A stretch of DNA of 64,000 nucleotides. It comes from Planctomycetia bacterium (lineage in GTDB: Bacteria; Planctomycetota; Planctomycetia; Pirellulales; PNKZ01). Below are positions 25,620 through 34,332 of the stretch, piece after piece. The position numbers were made by a program, and so were the translations under genes. Position 1 is the first letter of the stretch; each line of letters starts with the position of its first letter. Under the pieces are notes generated by a model that ran no database searches, was not told the DNA's origin, and saw nothing but the letters and a program-made list of their open reading frames with translations. The DNA is taken from positions 1-64,000 of the forward strand of contig JAIOPP010000118.1 of the NCBI GenBank assembly GCA_021413845.1, read 5' to 3'.

Positions 25620-26498
25620 ATGACGTCAGGCAAGCATGCGCTGTTGAGCGCTTATTTCCACGGCACGCGCCCTTATCGCGCCTGGCGAAACCGGTGCGAC
25701 GAGACGCGGCGGCGCGCGCCGGTGATGATCTTGTTCTACCATCGCGTGGCCGACGATCGGGCCAACGCTTGGACATGCCCGACGGAACTGTTCGCCCGGC
25801 AGATGGCGTGGTTGAAGAAGAACGTCGACGTCGTCTCGCTGAGCGAGGCGCAGCAGCGCATCCGAAGCGGCAATCCGCGCCGGGCCGTGGCCGTGACGTT
25901 CGACGACGGCTATGCCGACAACAACGACTTCGCGCTGCCGCTCTTGGTGCGCGAGAATATCCCTTGCACCTACTTCGTGACGCTGCATCATGTGCGCTAC
26001 GGCGTGCCGTTTCCGCATGATGTGCGCATGGGGAAGACTTTTCGACCCAACTCGCTCGATGACCTACGCGGCTGGTCGGAACGGGGAATCGAGATCGGCG
26101 CTCATACGCGCACGCACCCCGACATCGGCAAGATCGACGATCGAACGCGATTGTTCGACGAAGTGGTCGTCGCCGGCGAAGAGCTACAACAAGCGATCGG
26201 TCGGACGGTGCGACACTTCGCCTTTCCGTTCGGCATGCCTGCGAACATGCAGCCGCTGGCGTTCGAGATGGCCTACGAGGCGGGCTACGAAGGAGTTTGC
26301 TCGGCTTACGGCGCCTACAACTTCCCGGGAGACGATCCGTTTCACATGCAACGGATCCATGCCGACGACGACATGCTCCGCTTCCGCAACTGGCTCACCG
26401 TCGATCCGAGAAAGCGCAAAGTACCGCGCTACGACTACTCGGCGAGTGCCGTGCAAACTTGGAAGCCGACCGCACCGAACGGAATGACGAAGGCCTAA
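25620..26498 (+). CDS. Polysaccharide deacetylase (NodB/CE4 type)
   Basis: A 292-residue carbohydrate esterase family 4 protein. TFDDGYAD is motif 1 with the catalytic aspartates. IGAHTRTHPD carries the HxxxH zinc motif, and FAFPFGMPANM is the later region. There is no signal peptide, so it may act on cytoplasmic or lipid-linked intermediates. It removes N-acetyl groups from a glycan. The GT4 gene starts about 85 bases downstream on the same strand. Confidence 0.9.
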   Translation: MTSGKHALLSAYFHGTRPYRAWRNRCDETRRRAPVMILFYHRVADDRANAWTCPTELFARQMAWLKKNVDVVSLSEAQQRIRSGNPRRAVAVTFDDGYADNNDFALPLLVRENIPCTYFVTLHHVRYGVPFPHDVRMGKTFRPNSLDDLRGWSERGIEIGAHTRTHPDIGKIDDRTRLFDEVVVAGEELQQAIGRTVRHFAFPFGMPANMQPLAFEMAYEAGYEGVCSAYGAYNFPGDDPFHMQRIHADDDMLRFRNWLTVDPRKRKVPRYDYSASAVQTWKPTAPNGMTKA

Positions 26499-26544
26499 CG
26501 CCGCCACGATGGAAGAACACCGAAGCGCAAAGCGGCTTCTCATC

Positions 26545-26572
26545 TGACCTCCGACCCCTGACCCCCGACCCC
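26545..26572. repeat. Four C-rich heptads before the second GT4 gene
   Basis: Four in-phase units of the TGACCTC/CGACCCC/TGACCCC type end 12 bases before the glycosyltransferase start codon. They are the complementary-strand version of the G-rich heptads. Confidence 0.7.
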
Positions 26573-26584
26573 TCCGAGCCAGCC

Positions 26585-27769
26585 ATGTTCCATCGTCGTC
26601 GCCGCTTGCTTCCGCTTTCCGAGCGTGGTCCGCTCAAGGTGCTGTTCGTCATCACGTCGATGCCGGTCGGCGGGGCCGAGACGTTGCTTGTGAATTTGGT
26701 GCGGCGCATGGATCGGAGCCGGTTTCTGCCGGAGCTCTGTTGCTTGAAGGAATTCGGCCCGCTCGGCGAGGTGCTCGCGCAAGAGATTCCCGCCGTAGAG
26801 AAACTGATTCGTCATAAGTACGACTATCAGGTCGTTGGGCGGTTGTCGAAGCTGATGGTCGAGCGGAAGATCGACGCGATTGTGACGGTCGGCACCGGGG
26901 GAGACAAAATGTTCTGGGGCCGCTTGGCTGCTTGGCGCGCCGGGGTTCCCGTCGTGTTGTCGGCCTTGCATTCGACGGGCTTGCCCGACCACGTCGAGTT
27001 GCCGAACCGCCTGCTCGAACCGATTACCGACGGTTTCATCGGCTGCGCCGTGCCTCATGGGGAGTATCTGGCGCAGCACGAAGGTTGCCCGAAGAAGAAG
27101 GTGTTCGTGATCCCCAACGGGGTCGACGTCGATCGGTTCCGGCCGTTGGAGCCGAGCGCCGAACTTCGGGCCGAGCTCGGTCTTGCGGCCGGCGCACCGA
27201 CCGCGGCGATCGTCGCGGCCCTGCGGCCCGAGAAGAACCACGAATTGTTCCTCCGCGCCGCGGCATTCGTCCATGCACGCATTCCGAAAGCACAATTCCT
27301 GGTGATCGGCGATGGGGCCGCGCGGCCGACGCTCGAACGGATGGCGAGCGATTTCGGCATCGGTTCGGCAGTCCGATTCCTCGGCACGCGCCGCGACATC
27401 CCGGAACTCCTCGCACACACGAACCTGCTGGTTCTCAGCTCGCATATGGAAGCGAATCCGGTGTCGATCATGGAAGGCCTAGCGTGCGGCAAGCCGGTCG
27501 TGGCGACTCGCGTCGGCTCGATTCCCGAAACGGTTCACGAAGGGGTCAGCGGGTATCTCGTCGAGCCGGGAAACGTCGAAGAAATGGGCTCGCGGATCGA
27601 GCAGTTATTTCGGGATCCCGAGCTTTGCCGCCGTCTGGGAGAAGCCGGGCGAAAGCATATCCAAGCGAATTGGTCGCTGGATCAAATGGTGGGTGGTTAC
27701 GAGAGACTTATCCAGTCTATCTATCTTGGCAAAACAGCTCGCACAGCACTGAAAATGTGCAACGCGTAA
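26585..27769 (+). CDS. GT4-family glycosyltransferase
   Basis: A 394-residue GT-B protein. VLFVITSMPVGGAETLLVNL at the N terminus is the glycine-rich acceptor loop. ALRPEKNHELFLRAA and the donor-binding SSHMEANPVSIMEGLACG region follow. The N-terminal basic segment may associate with the membrane. The start at 26585 excludes a spurious 96-residue upstream extension. It is likely co-transcribed with the deacetylase and works on the same surface glycan. Confidence 0.92.
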   Translation: MFHRRRRLLPLSERGPLKVLFVITSMPVGGAETLLVNLVRRMDRSRFLPELCCLKEFGPLGEVLAQEIPAVEKLIRHKYDYQVVGRLSKLMVERKIDAIVTVGTGGDKMFWGRLAAWRAGVPVVLSALHSTGLPDHVELPNRLLEPITDGFIGCAVPHGEYLAQHEGCPKKKVFVIPNGVDVDRFRPLEPSAELRAELGLAAGAPTAAIVAALRPEKNHELFLRAAAFVHARIPKAQFLVIGDGAARPTLERMASDFGIGSAVRFLGTRRDIPELLAHTNLLVLSSHMEANPVSIMEGLACGKPVVATRVGSIPETVHEGVSGYLVEPGNVEEMGSRIEQLFRDPELCRRLGEAGRKHIQANWSLDQMVGGYERLIQSIYLGKTARTALKMCNA

Positions 27770-28031
27770 ATCAGCCTCTCGGTAATCAAAACCCCTGAAT
27801 TACCTACTTTGGATAAGGTCGGCAATCGATCGCGTTGGTCGCCTACCGCGCAAATTCCATTCGTGCAACAAAAAAAGTTATAATATCCAAATATCGCAGT
27901 TGCTTTATACCGTGCAGTCGTCACAATCACCCTTGTCTACTTACATTTACTAATGTCAAGTTGGCGAGAGTAGTTTTGACGAACTTCGATTTCCTTGGGC
28001 TCTGACCCAAGGGTCGCTCGGTAGGCACTTG
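27770..28031. other. A/T-rich gap with a short hairpin
   Basis: About 260 bases are clearly richer in A/T than the surroundings, with no gene. A perfect stem CCTTGGG/CCCAAGG (27992-28011) lies 20 bases before the next start codon, where it could affect its translation. Confidence 0.45.
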
Positions 28032-28874
28032 ATGGATCCTCTGCATCGCCCATTCTCGGACTTTCGCACCTCGCCGCCGCATGGAAATGCGCGCGTCGAG
28101 GCAGCGTCGTTCGATGCCGCGAATGCCGAAGCTCCTCCGGCCCATCATGCAGCCCAGCCGCTTTCCCAACGGATGATCGCAGGCCTGACGTTTCTGTTGC
28201 AGGCCCGAGAGTATGCCGACGACGTGCAAACCGACCATTGGGACTTCGCGCTCGAGCTGCGCGAACTCCGTTCGGTCGACCTCATCAATTCCGATCTCCG
28301 CTGGCTCGTGATGAAGGGCTATGTCGAGCATGCCCGCGAAACGACCTTGCCGGGCGAATCGCAACGGTCGTTCCGTCGCACCAAAGGACTCTCGTTTACG
28401 AAGCAGACGTGCTTCGTGCTGACGGACTCCGGCGTGGAAGCGGCGCATGCGTTGGGGGTGTTCGAAACGCAAATGGATCATGTGGCGGACGCAACTCCGC
28501 CGCAGGCCGAGCCGGCAGCGAAGAAGGTTGCGCCGCCGCCGGCAGCCGAACCTGCGCCGCGCGTGCTACCGCGCTGGGACGGTGACATGCAAGAGCTGCG
28601 CGTCAACGGCGTGATCGTGAAGCAGTTCAAAGTACCCGCGCCGAACCAAGAGATGATCCTGTCGGCCTTTCAAGAAGAGAACTGGCCGGTTCGGATCGAC
28701 GATCCGTTGCCGCCGCATCCGGATCAAGATTCCAAGCGTCGGCTACACGATACGATCGTGAGCTTGAATCGGAACCATAAATCGCGTTTCATTCGCTTTA
28801 TGGGAGACGGGACCGGCGAAGGAGTTCGTTGGACGCTCATAGCCGATGAGGCCGCAGCGCGCGTCGACGAGTAA
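28032..28874 (+). CDS. Conserved hypothetical protein with winged-helix-like parts
   Basis: A 280-residue soluble protein. The N-terminal half has a helical domain (RMIAGLTFLLQAREYADD) and a beta hairpin resembling a winged helix. A Pro/Ala-rich linker (residues 155-185) separates a C-terminal domain with ELRVNGVIVKQFKVPA and LHDTIVSLNRNHK, also reminiscent of DNA-binding folds. No named family was recognised. It is followed after two bases by the convergent stop of the TPR gene. Confidence 0.65.
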   Translation: MDPLHRPFSDFRTSPPHGNARVEAASFDAANAEAPPAHHAAQPLSQRMIAGLTFLLQAREYADDVQTDHWDFALELRELRSVDLINSDLRWLVMKGYVEHARETTLPGESQRSFRRTKGLSFTKQTCFVLTDSGVEAAHALGVFETQMDHVADATPPQAEPAAKKVAPPPAAEPAPRVLPRWDGDMQELRVNGVIVKQFKVPAPNQEMILSAFQEENWPVRIDDPLPPHPDQDSKRRLHDTIVSLNRNHKSRFIRFMGDGTGEGVRWTLIADEAAARVDE

Positions 28875-28876
28875 TC

Positions 28877-29389
28877 TTAAACCGTGACGCTCGCCAGCGA
28901 TTGAAAATCGGGGTCGTGGCGCACGAGGTCGAAGTCGGATTCGCCGGCGATGAGGTCGCGGTAGTCCGGGTCGCGGCGCAGGGCCTCGCTGAGGCACTGG
29001 ATGGCTTGTTCCTTATTGGGAAGCAGGCTCCAGTAGCACGCCAAGTTGTAGTGCAAGATCGCCAAAGAATGGTCGATCTCCAGGGCCTTCTGCATCGCGT
29101 CGATCGCCAAGTCGATCCGGCTGACGCGCTTATAGCACCAAGCCAGCGCGAGATAGATATCGATCTTGCTGGGGGCCTTATCGGCCGACGCCTGCAATGC
29201 TTCGATCGCTTCGGAGAACCGGCCTTGCGCTCGAAACGCTTCGCCGAGCAGATACAACTGCTTGCCGTGAAACGTACCGGGCTCGTCGATTTTGCCGAGC
29301 GTTTCGACGGCTAAATGAGGCAATCCGAGCTCGAGGTAACCCTCTGCTTCGCGGAGCAAGCGTTGGTAGCGAATTCGATTGAGCGACAC
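28877..29389 (-). CDS. Tetratricopeptide-repeat protein
   Basis: A 170-residue protein with about three TPR units: residues 45-75 (LYLLGEAFRAQGRFSEAIEAL), residues 80-110 (IYLALAWCYKRVSRIDLAIDAM) and residues 115-140. No signal peptide or membrane segment is seen. TPR proteins are scaffolds for protein contacts. The partner is unknown. The two flanking genes give no functional hint. Confidence 0.85.
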   Translation of the reverse strand: MSLNRIRYQRLLREAEGYLELGLPHLAVETLGKIDEPGTFHGKQLYLLGEAFRAQGRFSEAIEALQASADKAPSKIDIYLALAWCYKRVSRIDLAIDAMQKALEIDHSLAILHYNLACYWSLLPNKEQAIQCLSEALRRDPDYRDLIAGESDFDLVRHDPDFQSLASVTV

Positions 29390-29756
29390 GAACGATGTCC
29401 TTCTGCTCGATGCCTTCCTTCTCTCTCACTCCATTCTACACTCGATGCAAATCCCGCCAATGCGTCTCTCTCCGCTAATCCCCTTATCGACCGGACCACG
29501 CCGACGCATCAGGAGGAAATCGCGAGCATCGTACGAACGCGCTGCTTCGGCGCTAAGAGAAAACCGCGAGAAATTTACGAAGGCCTACTAACTGAATTCA
29601 AATACTTGCTTTGCGTGCAACTTCGCTTTCTCGATGAAGGATGCGTAAACCCGACGCGGTGGTTCGACGTCGCTAAGTGTCGTGTGGAAGTGTCGTGCTT
29701 GCAGCCTCGGTATCAGCTGTGATGCAAGAAGGATGCGAACAATATATCGAGCGAGG
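29390..29756. other. Gap with no gene
   Basis: About 370 bases upstream of the TPR gene and downstream of the HDOD gene. The overlapping short ORFs have no family features. No repeat, terminator or RNA was recognised. Confidence 0.4.
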
Positions 29757-30674
29757 TTAAGTCGCGACCGGTTGCAGCGTTTCGCGATAGCGATCGGCCA
29801 AAGTCGCCGCCGGGGCTTCGAGATGCAACACCGGGGCAAACTCCAAGAACTCGTGGTCGACCGCTTCGAGCAGTTCTTCGGGCGACTGCCCGCATTCGCC
29901 TCCGATTCGGCGGTAGTAGTCGTCGAACTTCGCCCCTTGCGTCCAGACGCTATCGACCCCCGACGGTAGGAGAGAGGACAGCGCCACGATCGACGCGGCA
30001 TTCGCACCCGGCGATTCTGCGACGAGCGTTTCGAGCATCGTGTGCCTGCGAATAAGATCGGCGAAGGTTGCCGGGAGGTTCCATTGCCCGACGAGCCGCG
30101 CGGCCGCTTCGCCGTGGTTCCAGCCGAACACCGCTTCTTCCAACTGCGCCAGTGCGAATCCGCGCTTGCAACGGGCCTCGATCAATACGCCGTATTCTTT
30201 CGGCAGCGCTTTCGCCAACAACGGGATCGCCATGTCTTGCAACAGCGCGGCGGCGAAGAGATCTTCCGCTTCTTTCAGCCCCAGCAACTTCGCGAAGGCC
30301 CGCGTGAACAAGCCGCGGCGCAGCGAATCTTGCCGTAAGCATTTCAAGTCGAAGGGGCCCGACTTCGGATTCGGCATCACGCTGAACACGGCGGTCCAGA
30401 GCACGAAGTTCTTGATGGCCCGCGCGCCGACGAGGCTGATCGCCAGCTTCACGCTGAGGATCTCGCGACCGAACGCGAAGTACGACGAGTTGATGAACTT
30501 CAACACCTGCGCTGCGAGAGCCGGGTCGGCTTCGATCGGCACCGCGTATTCGCCGGCTCCGTTGTCGGGATTCTTCGACAATTCCAAGAGCCGCATGGCG
30601 CTCTGCGGCAAGGCGGGCAACTGCTGCCCTTGCAGCAAGCGATCGAGATCCATCGGCTGTACGGGAGCTGACAT
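29757..30674 (-). CDS. HDOD-domain protein
   Basis: A 305-residue HDOD protein. The start at 30674 gives a short N terminus, then LPALPQSAMRLLELS, EADPALAAQVLKFINSSYF and SLVGARAIKNFVL, all typical of HDOD. The HD-type metal residues are not fully kept, as usual in this family. HDOD proteins are thought to act in stress or nucleotide signalling, often with two-component systems. The gene stands alone here. Confidence 0.88.
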   Translation of the reverse strand: MSAPVQPMDLDRLLQGQQLPALPQSAMRLLELSKNPDNGAGEYAVPIEADPALAAQVLKFINSSYFAFGREILSVKLAISLVGARAIKNFVLWTAVFSVMPNPKSGPFDLKCLRQDSLRRGLFTRAFAKLLGLKEAEDLFAAALLQDMAIPLLAKALPKEYGVLIEARCKRGFALAQLEEAVFGWNHGEAAARLVGQWNLPATFADLIRRHTMLETLVAESPGANAASIVALSSLLPSGVDSVWTQGAKFDDYYRRIGGECGQSPEELLEAVDHEFLEFAPVLHLEAPAATLADRYRETLQPVAT

Positions 30675-31072
30675 GAGCGGCTTCTCCAAGTCGAGACCGA
30701 CGGTGCGAGCGGCGGCAGGACGGCGATGACGTGACGACCGGCAGATGCATTCTCGTTTCACGATGGGTCGCATTGAAAACGTACGTCACGAGGGCTCGGC
30801 GAGCAAACTTGGCGTAAGAGTGCCAGACTCGGCCATCGTGCTGCGCAATTGTCGTGCTGCACAGGTGTTGCCGAAACGCCACGCGCTGTTGTCGTTTCAC
30901 CGCAGCGGATGCCGACGCCAATCGCCCGAGCCGGCGCCTTTTTTCTATTAAGCCTCGCGGGAGCGGCGACTTACGAACAGCCGGCGCGAATCCACGCGCG
31001 GCGCGGCGCGAGCGTTGCAAAATGCTTGGCCCAGACCCTTCCGAAATCTCACGGCCTCGCCAAGGAACCGTC
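30675..31072. other. Divergent gap of about 400 bases
   Basis: No credible gene. TGGC and GCCA flank an 8-base centre near 30811-30826, a small palindrome. A sigma-54 site was tested there and does not match. The region presumably holds promoters for the HDOD gene and the small membrane gene. Confidence 0.35.
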
Positions 31073-31384
31073 GTGCGTACCATCTGCGGCATTCTGCTCA
31101 TCGCGGCGAGTCTTTACGGCGGCTGGTTTCTCGGCAAGCAACGTGCCGAAAGAGCCGAAGCCAACGCCGCGGCCGAGGCTCGCTCGCTCGCCGGCCGTGC
31201 GGATGGAAGCGAGATCGTCGCCGCGGCCGAAGCTTGGAAGCGCTACCGCGAGAAAGTCCGACTCGGAGTGAGTTGCGAAGGAGATTCCGGCCCGCACCCG
31301 CTCGTCGTCGCCGCGGCGCTCGGCGTCGTGGCTTGGTATGTGTTGCGCAATGGGATGAAGCAGCCTGTGCTGGGTGCTCGATGA
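31073..31384 (+). CDS. Small two-segment membrane protein
   Basis: A 103-residue protein starting at GTG 31073 with AAGGA six bases upstream. Residues 3-18 (TICGILLIAASLYGGWFL) and about 78-93 (PLVVAAALGVVAWYVL) are membrane segments, joined by an Ala/Glu/Arg-rich helix. No family was recognised. An ATG at 31022 is an alternative start. The coding pattern is fair but the gene is short. Confidence 0.5.
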   Translation: MRTICGILLIAASLYGGWFLGKQRAERAEANAAAEARSLAGRADGSEIVAAAEAWKRYREKVRLGVSCEGDSGPHPLVVAAALGVVAWYVLRNGMKQPVLGAR

Positions 31385-31415
31385 TCCGTGCTGCGAACGA
31401 GCCTGCATGGGCAGC

Positions 31416-31976
31416 TTAATCGTCGTGCAGCTTCCGTAGCCGGCCCGAGGTGCGCAAGATCCACTGCACGCGCTCGAACTCGTTGAGCCAGTCTTGAACG
31501 ACCTCGGCTTGCTCCGATTCGCCGGGGAGCACGATTCCCGTCGGGCAGGATTCGCCCGAAAGCTTCGCGACCGCCTTGCGATACGCCGACAACGTCCGGT
31601 CGCCGTACATGCCGACTTGAAAATTGTCTTCGCTCACGAAGAGCAACACCGGCACCCGAGCGCCGCCGCAGACGCTCAATTTCTCGCCGAGGTCCGGGTT
31701 GTCGTCTCGATCGAAGTATTTGATGTTGATCGTCGACGTCGCTTGCGCGAAGTGATCAAAGATCGGGCACTGATTCACGCAGTCGCCGCACCATGCACCG
31801 GCGAAACAAAACACCTTCATCTCGCGCGTGAACGATCCGAGCAGCGCGCGTTGCGCGGGCGTGAGCTTGATCGCCGCATGCATCTTGGCCCAGCGATTCT
31901 GATGCTCAGCCGTGCCGTACTTCGTGAGGAAGGCGTCGTAGGAAAGACCGGATTCGAATTTGGTGGCGAGGTTCAT
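31416..31976 (-). CDS. Thioredoxin-family protein
   Basis: A 186-residue cytoplasmic thioredoxin-fold protein. KVFCFAGAWCGDCVNQCP carries the WCGDC active site, and GARVPVLLFVSED has the cis-proline. The helical N terminus (KFESGLSYDAFLTKYG) and C-terminal extension are longer than in plain thioredoxin. Reduction of protein disulfides or peroxide defence is probable. Heptad repeats lie immediately upstream of it, in the gap to the AlkA gene. Confidence 0.85.
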   Translation of the reverse strand: MNLATKFESGLSYDAFLTKYGTAEHQNRWAKMHAAIKLTPAQRALLGSFTREMKVFCFAGAWCGDCVNQCPIFDHFAQATSTINIKYFDRDDNPDLGEKLSVCGGARVPVLLFVSEDNFQVGMYGDRTLSAYRKAVAKLSGESCPTGIVLPGESEQAEVVQDWLNEFERVQWILRTSGRLRKLHDD

Positions 31977-31985
31977 GGGAGAAAG

Positions 31986-32143
31986 AGGGGTCAGAGGTCA
32001 GGGGTCGGGGGTCAGAGGGGGAAACGCAGAAGTCAGAATGCAAAATGCAAAAGTTCGGAGGTGGCAAGTGTTCGGCGGTTGGTCACGATCACGTCGGCCT
32101 CGGGTCGTCTCCAACTGACCACCGACCACTGATCACCGACCAC
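31986..32143. repeat. Long heptad array with both sequence styles
   Basis: From 31986 twelve 7-base units run in phase. The first are AGGGGTC-like; they pass through AGAGGGG and GAAACGC into AGAAGTC, AGAATGC and AAAATGC. A C-rich arm (32108-32143, ACCACCG/ACCACTG-like units) complements the G-rich start. It joins the G-rich and A-rich variants into one repeat family. It lies between alkA and the thioredoxin gene. Confidence 0.8.
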
Positions 32144-32796
32144 TATTTCTTCTTCCCCTTCTGCTTTTCTTCCTTCATCATTCCCGCCGCGCGCCACATG
32201 TACCAGCTGGCGACTGAGCGGAAGGGGCGCCATTTCTCTCCGTGCTCGGTGAGGGCGGCGATCGTCGGGGGGGCTTCGAGGGCGTAAGTGTACATGAACC
32301 CTTGCCGTACGCCGAGGTCGGCCACCGGCAGGACGTCGGGCCGCCCGAGCGAGAACATCAATAACATCTCGGCCGACCAGACGCCGATGCCGCGCACCTG
32401 CGTCAGCCGTTCGACGATCTCTTCGTCGCTCATCGCGCGCAGCTTACGCGGGGTCGGCACCGTGCCGTCGAGCGTCTTCGCGGCAAGGTCGCGCACGGCC
32501 AGCACTTTATTTCCCGACAGGCCGGCCGCGCGGAGCGACTCCGTCGAGAGAAGCAGCAGCGCTTCCGGATCAGGCTTCTTCGTGGTGACGAACAGCGCAT
32601 GGACCCGGCCGAGAATCGTCGCGGCGGCCTTGCCCGAAAGCTGCTGACTGACGATGGCCCGCAACAGCACCTCGAACGGGTCGATCGTCTTTGGCGGCTT
32701 CAGGGTAAACGGCCCGGCCGCGCGAATGATCGCCCCCAGATCTCGATCTCGCTTCCGCAAGTGGGCGATCGCTTCGTCGGGATCGTAGGTGAGCAT
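32143..32796 (-). CDS. DNA-3-methyladenine glycosylase II (HhH-GPD)
   Basis: A 217-residue AlkA-like glycosylase without the N-terminal AlkA domain. The helix-hairpin-helix is LTQVRGIGVWSAEMLL, and the catalytic aspartate lies in VLPVADLGVRQG. LLRAIVSQQLSGKAA is the usual entry helix. It excises alkylated purines in base-excision repair. The Lys-rich C terminus (MKEEKQKGKKK) partly derives from the adjacent repeat array. The gene is near no other repair gene. Confidence 0.9.
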   Translation of the reverse strand: MLTYDPDEAIAHLRKRDRDLGAIIRAAGPFTLKPPKTIDPFEVLLRAIVSQQLSGKAAATILGRVHALFVTTKKPDPEALLLLSTESLRAAGLSGNKVLAVRDLAAKTLDGTVPTPRKLRAMSDEEIVERLTQVRGIGVWSAEMLLMFSLGRPDVLPVADLGVRQGFMYTYALEAPPTIAALTEHGEKWRPFRSVASWYMWRAAGMMKEEKQKGKKK

Positions 32797-32806
32797 GGGA
32801 GCGGCA

Positions 32807-32912
32807 AGGGGTCAGGGGTCGGAGGTCAGGAGAGAAAGCAGAAAGCAGAAGGAAGAGGGTAATGAGGACCACGAACATTAAAACCACGAACGAGGAACCA
32901 CGAACCGTGAAA
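32807..32912. repeat. Heptad array upstream of alkA
   Basis: AGGGGTC and GGAGGTC units (from 32807) shift to AAAGCAG units (to about 32855), then ACCACGA/ACGAGGA units (32868-32912) with a one-base slip. It covers the probable alkA promoter region between two divergent genes. Confidence 0.7.
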
Positions 32913-33034
32913 CATTGCACACCGTGCAATATCCCGTATCCTATCGTTCTTGGGTCGATTGCGTCTATCGACCGTTTGATTTGGAATTGGTTTGCGATCT
33001 TTTGCCTCCCTCGCTTTCGGAAGCCCGCGCACTT

Positions 33035-33859
33035 ATGAAATTCGCCATTTGCAACGAGACCTTTCAAGACATGCCGTTCGAGCAGGCGTTTGCCTTCGCG
33101 CGCGACTGCGGCTACACGGGAATCGAGATCGCGCCGTTTACGATGGCCCTCGATGCACGCGACATCTCGGCCGCGAAGCGTGTCGAAGTGCGCCGGCAAG
33201 CCGAAGCGGCCGGGCTCGACGTGATCGGCCTCCACTGGCTGCTCGCCAAGACGACCGGCTACTATCTCACGACACACGACGAAGCGGTGCGCCGCAAGAC
33301 GAGCGACTATCTCATCGAGTTGGCCCGACTCTGTCGCGATCTCGGCGGCTCGTTGATGGTGTTCGGTTCGCCGCTGCAGCGCAACGTGCTGCCCGGCGTT
33401 TCGATGGAGCAAGCGCTGGGCTTCGCCGCCGAAACGATCGAGCGCGCCATGCCGACGCTCGAAGAGTTCGACGTGACGCTCGCCATCGAACCGCTCGGCC
33501 CCTCCGACGGCAACTTCCTGAACACGGCCGCCGAAGGAGTACGGCTCTGCGAAATGATCGGCTCGTCGCACTGTCGCCTGCACCTCGACTGCAAAGCGAT
33601 GTCGAGCGAGGCGATCCCAATTCCTGATCTCGTCCGAAAATACCGTCGCGAGATGGTTCACTTCCACGCCAACGACCCAAACCTGCGCGGGCCCGGCATG
33701 GGAGCGCTCGACTTCGTGCCGATCTTCGAGGCGCTGGCCGAGATCGACTACCGGGGCTGGGTCTCGGTCGAAGTGTTCGACTACACGCTCGGGTCGGAAC
33801 GGCTCGCGAAGGAAAGCATCGACTATATGCTCAGCACCGTCGATAAGGTCGGGGCGTAG
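33035..33859 (+). CDS. Sugar phosphate isomerase/epimerase (xylose isomerase-like TIM barrel)
   Basis: A 274-residue AP-endonuclease-2/xylose-isomerase-like barrel. The start MKFAICNETFQDMPFEQ is typical. GYTGIEIAPF, LAIEPLGPSDG, HLDCKAMSSEA, HFHANDPN and WVSVEVFDY supply the metal-binding Glu, Asp and His residues. Such enzymes isomerise or epimerise sugars and sugar derivatives. The long upstream extension in frame is spurious. The substrate is unknown. Confidence 0.88.
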   Translation: MKFAICNETFQDMPFEQAFAFARDCGYTGIEIAPFTMALDARDISAAKRVEVRRQAEAAGLDVIGLHWLLAKTTGYYLTTHDEAVRRKTSDYLIELARLCRDLGGSLMVFGSPLQRNVLPGVSMEQALGFAAETIERAMPTLEEFDVTLAIEPLGPSDGNFLNTAAEGVRLCEMIGSSHCRLHLDCKAMSSEAIPIPDLVRKYRREMVHFHANDPNLRGPGMGALDFVPIFEALAEIDYRGWVSVEVFDYTLGSERLAKESIDYMLSTVDKVGA

Positions 33860-33875
33860 GGGTCCTAGATGCGAG

Positions 33876-34211
33876 CTATATAGCCCACGTCGCGAAGCCT
33901 TCGGAAGAATCGAGCTTATCATAAGCTGCCATAAAGGCCTCGCTGCAATTCCGGCAACCATGTGGATGATTGGCATGCGTGTCGTTGCCGCACACAGGGC
34001 AGGCATTTTTGCCATTCAGGCAACCCGCACTGATTTGACCGTCGTTCAACGTGGCAAGCGCTATGATCGCGGTTTCATATTCGTCGACCCCGGCGAGAAT
34101 ATAGGACGCCTGCTTGGTGAATCGAACGCGCGTCAATTCACGCATCTCTACAAAAAGTGGCAAGCATTTCGACAGCAATTCAGCTCGAATCTTGCTCGAT
34201 GAAATGGACAT
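33876..34211 (-). CDS. Small zinc-ribbon-like protein
   Basis: A 111-residue protein with a C-terminal CPVCGNDTHANHPHGCRNC, two CxxC pairs able to bind zinc. The N-terminal helical part contains LLSKCLPLFVEMRELTRVRF. The start at 34211 has GGA nearby; a TTG at 34259 would add 16 residues. The coding sequence is richer in A/T than its neighbours, which hints at transfer. No family was recognised, and neither neighbour suggests a function. Confidence 0.6.
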   Translation of the reverse strand: MSISSSKIRAELLSKCLPLFVEMRELTRVRFTKQASYILAGVDEYETAIIALATLNDGQISAGCLNGKNACPVCGNDTHANHPHGCRNCSEAFMAAYDKLDSSEGFATWAI

Positions 34212-34332
34212 GTGCTGTCCAATAACCTTCACTGCTTCGCAAAGTGCAGACGCACGCAATATGTACTGCGCTTACGACAGGTCGAGCATTGCATCGTTCC
34301 CCGTACGCCAATCAAGCAGCGAAAGAAAAGCC

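Noticed and set aside
30800-30830. Sigma-54 promoter (TGGCAC-N5-TTGCA)
   Set aside because: TGGCAC is present on the minus strand, but the second element reads CGCCA rather than TTGCA.
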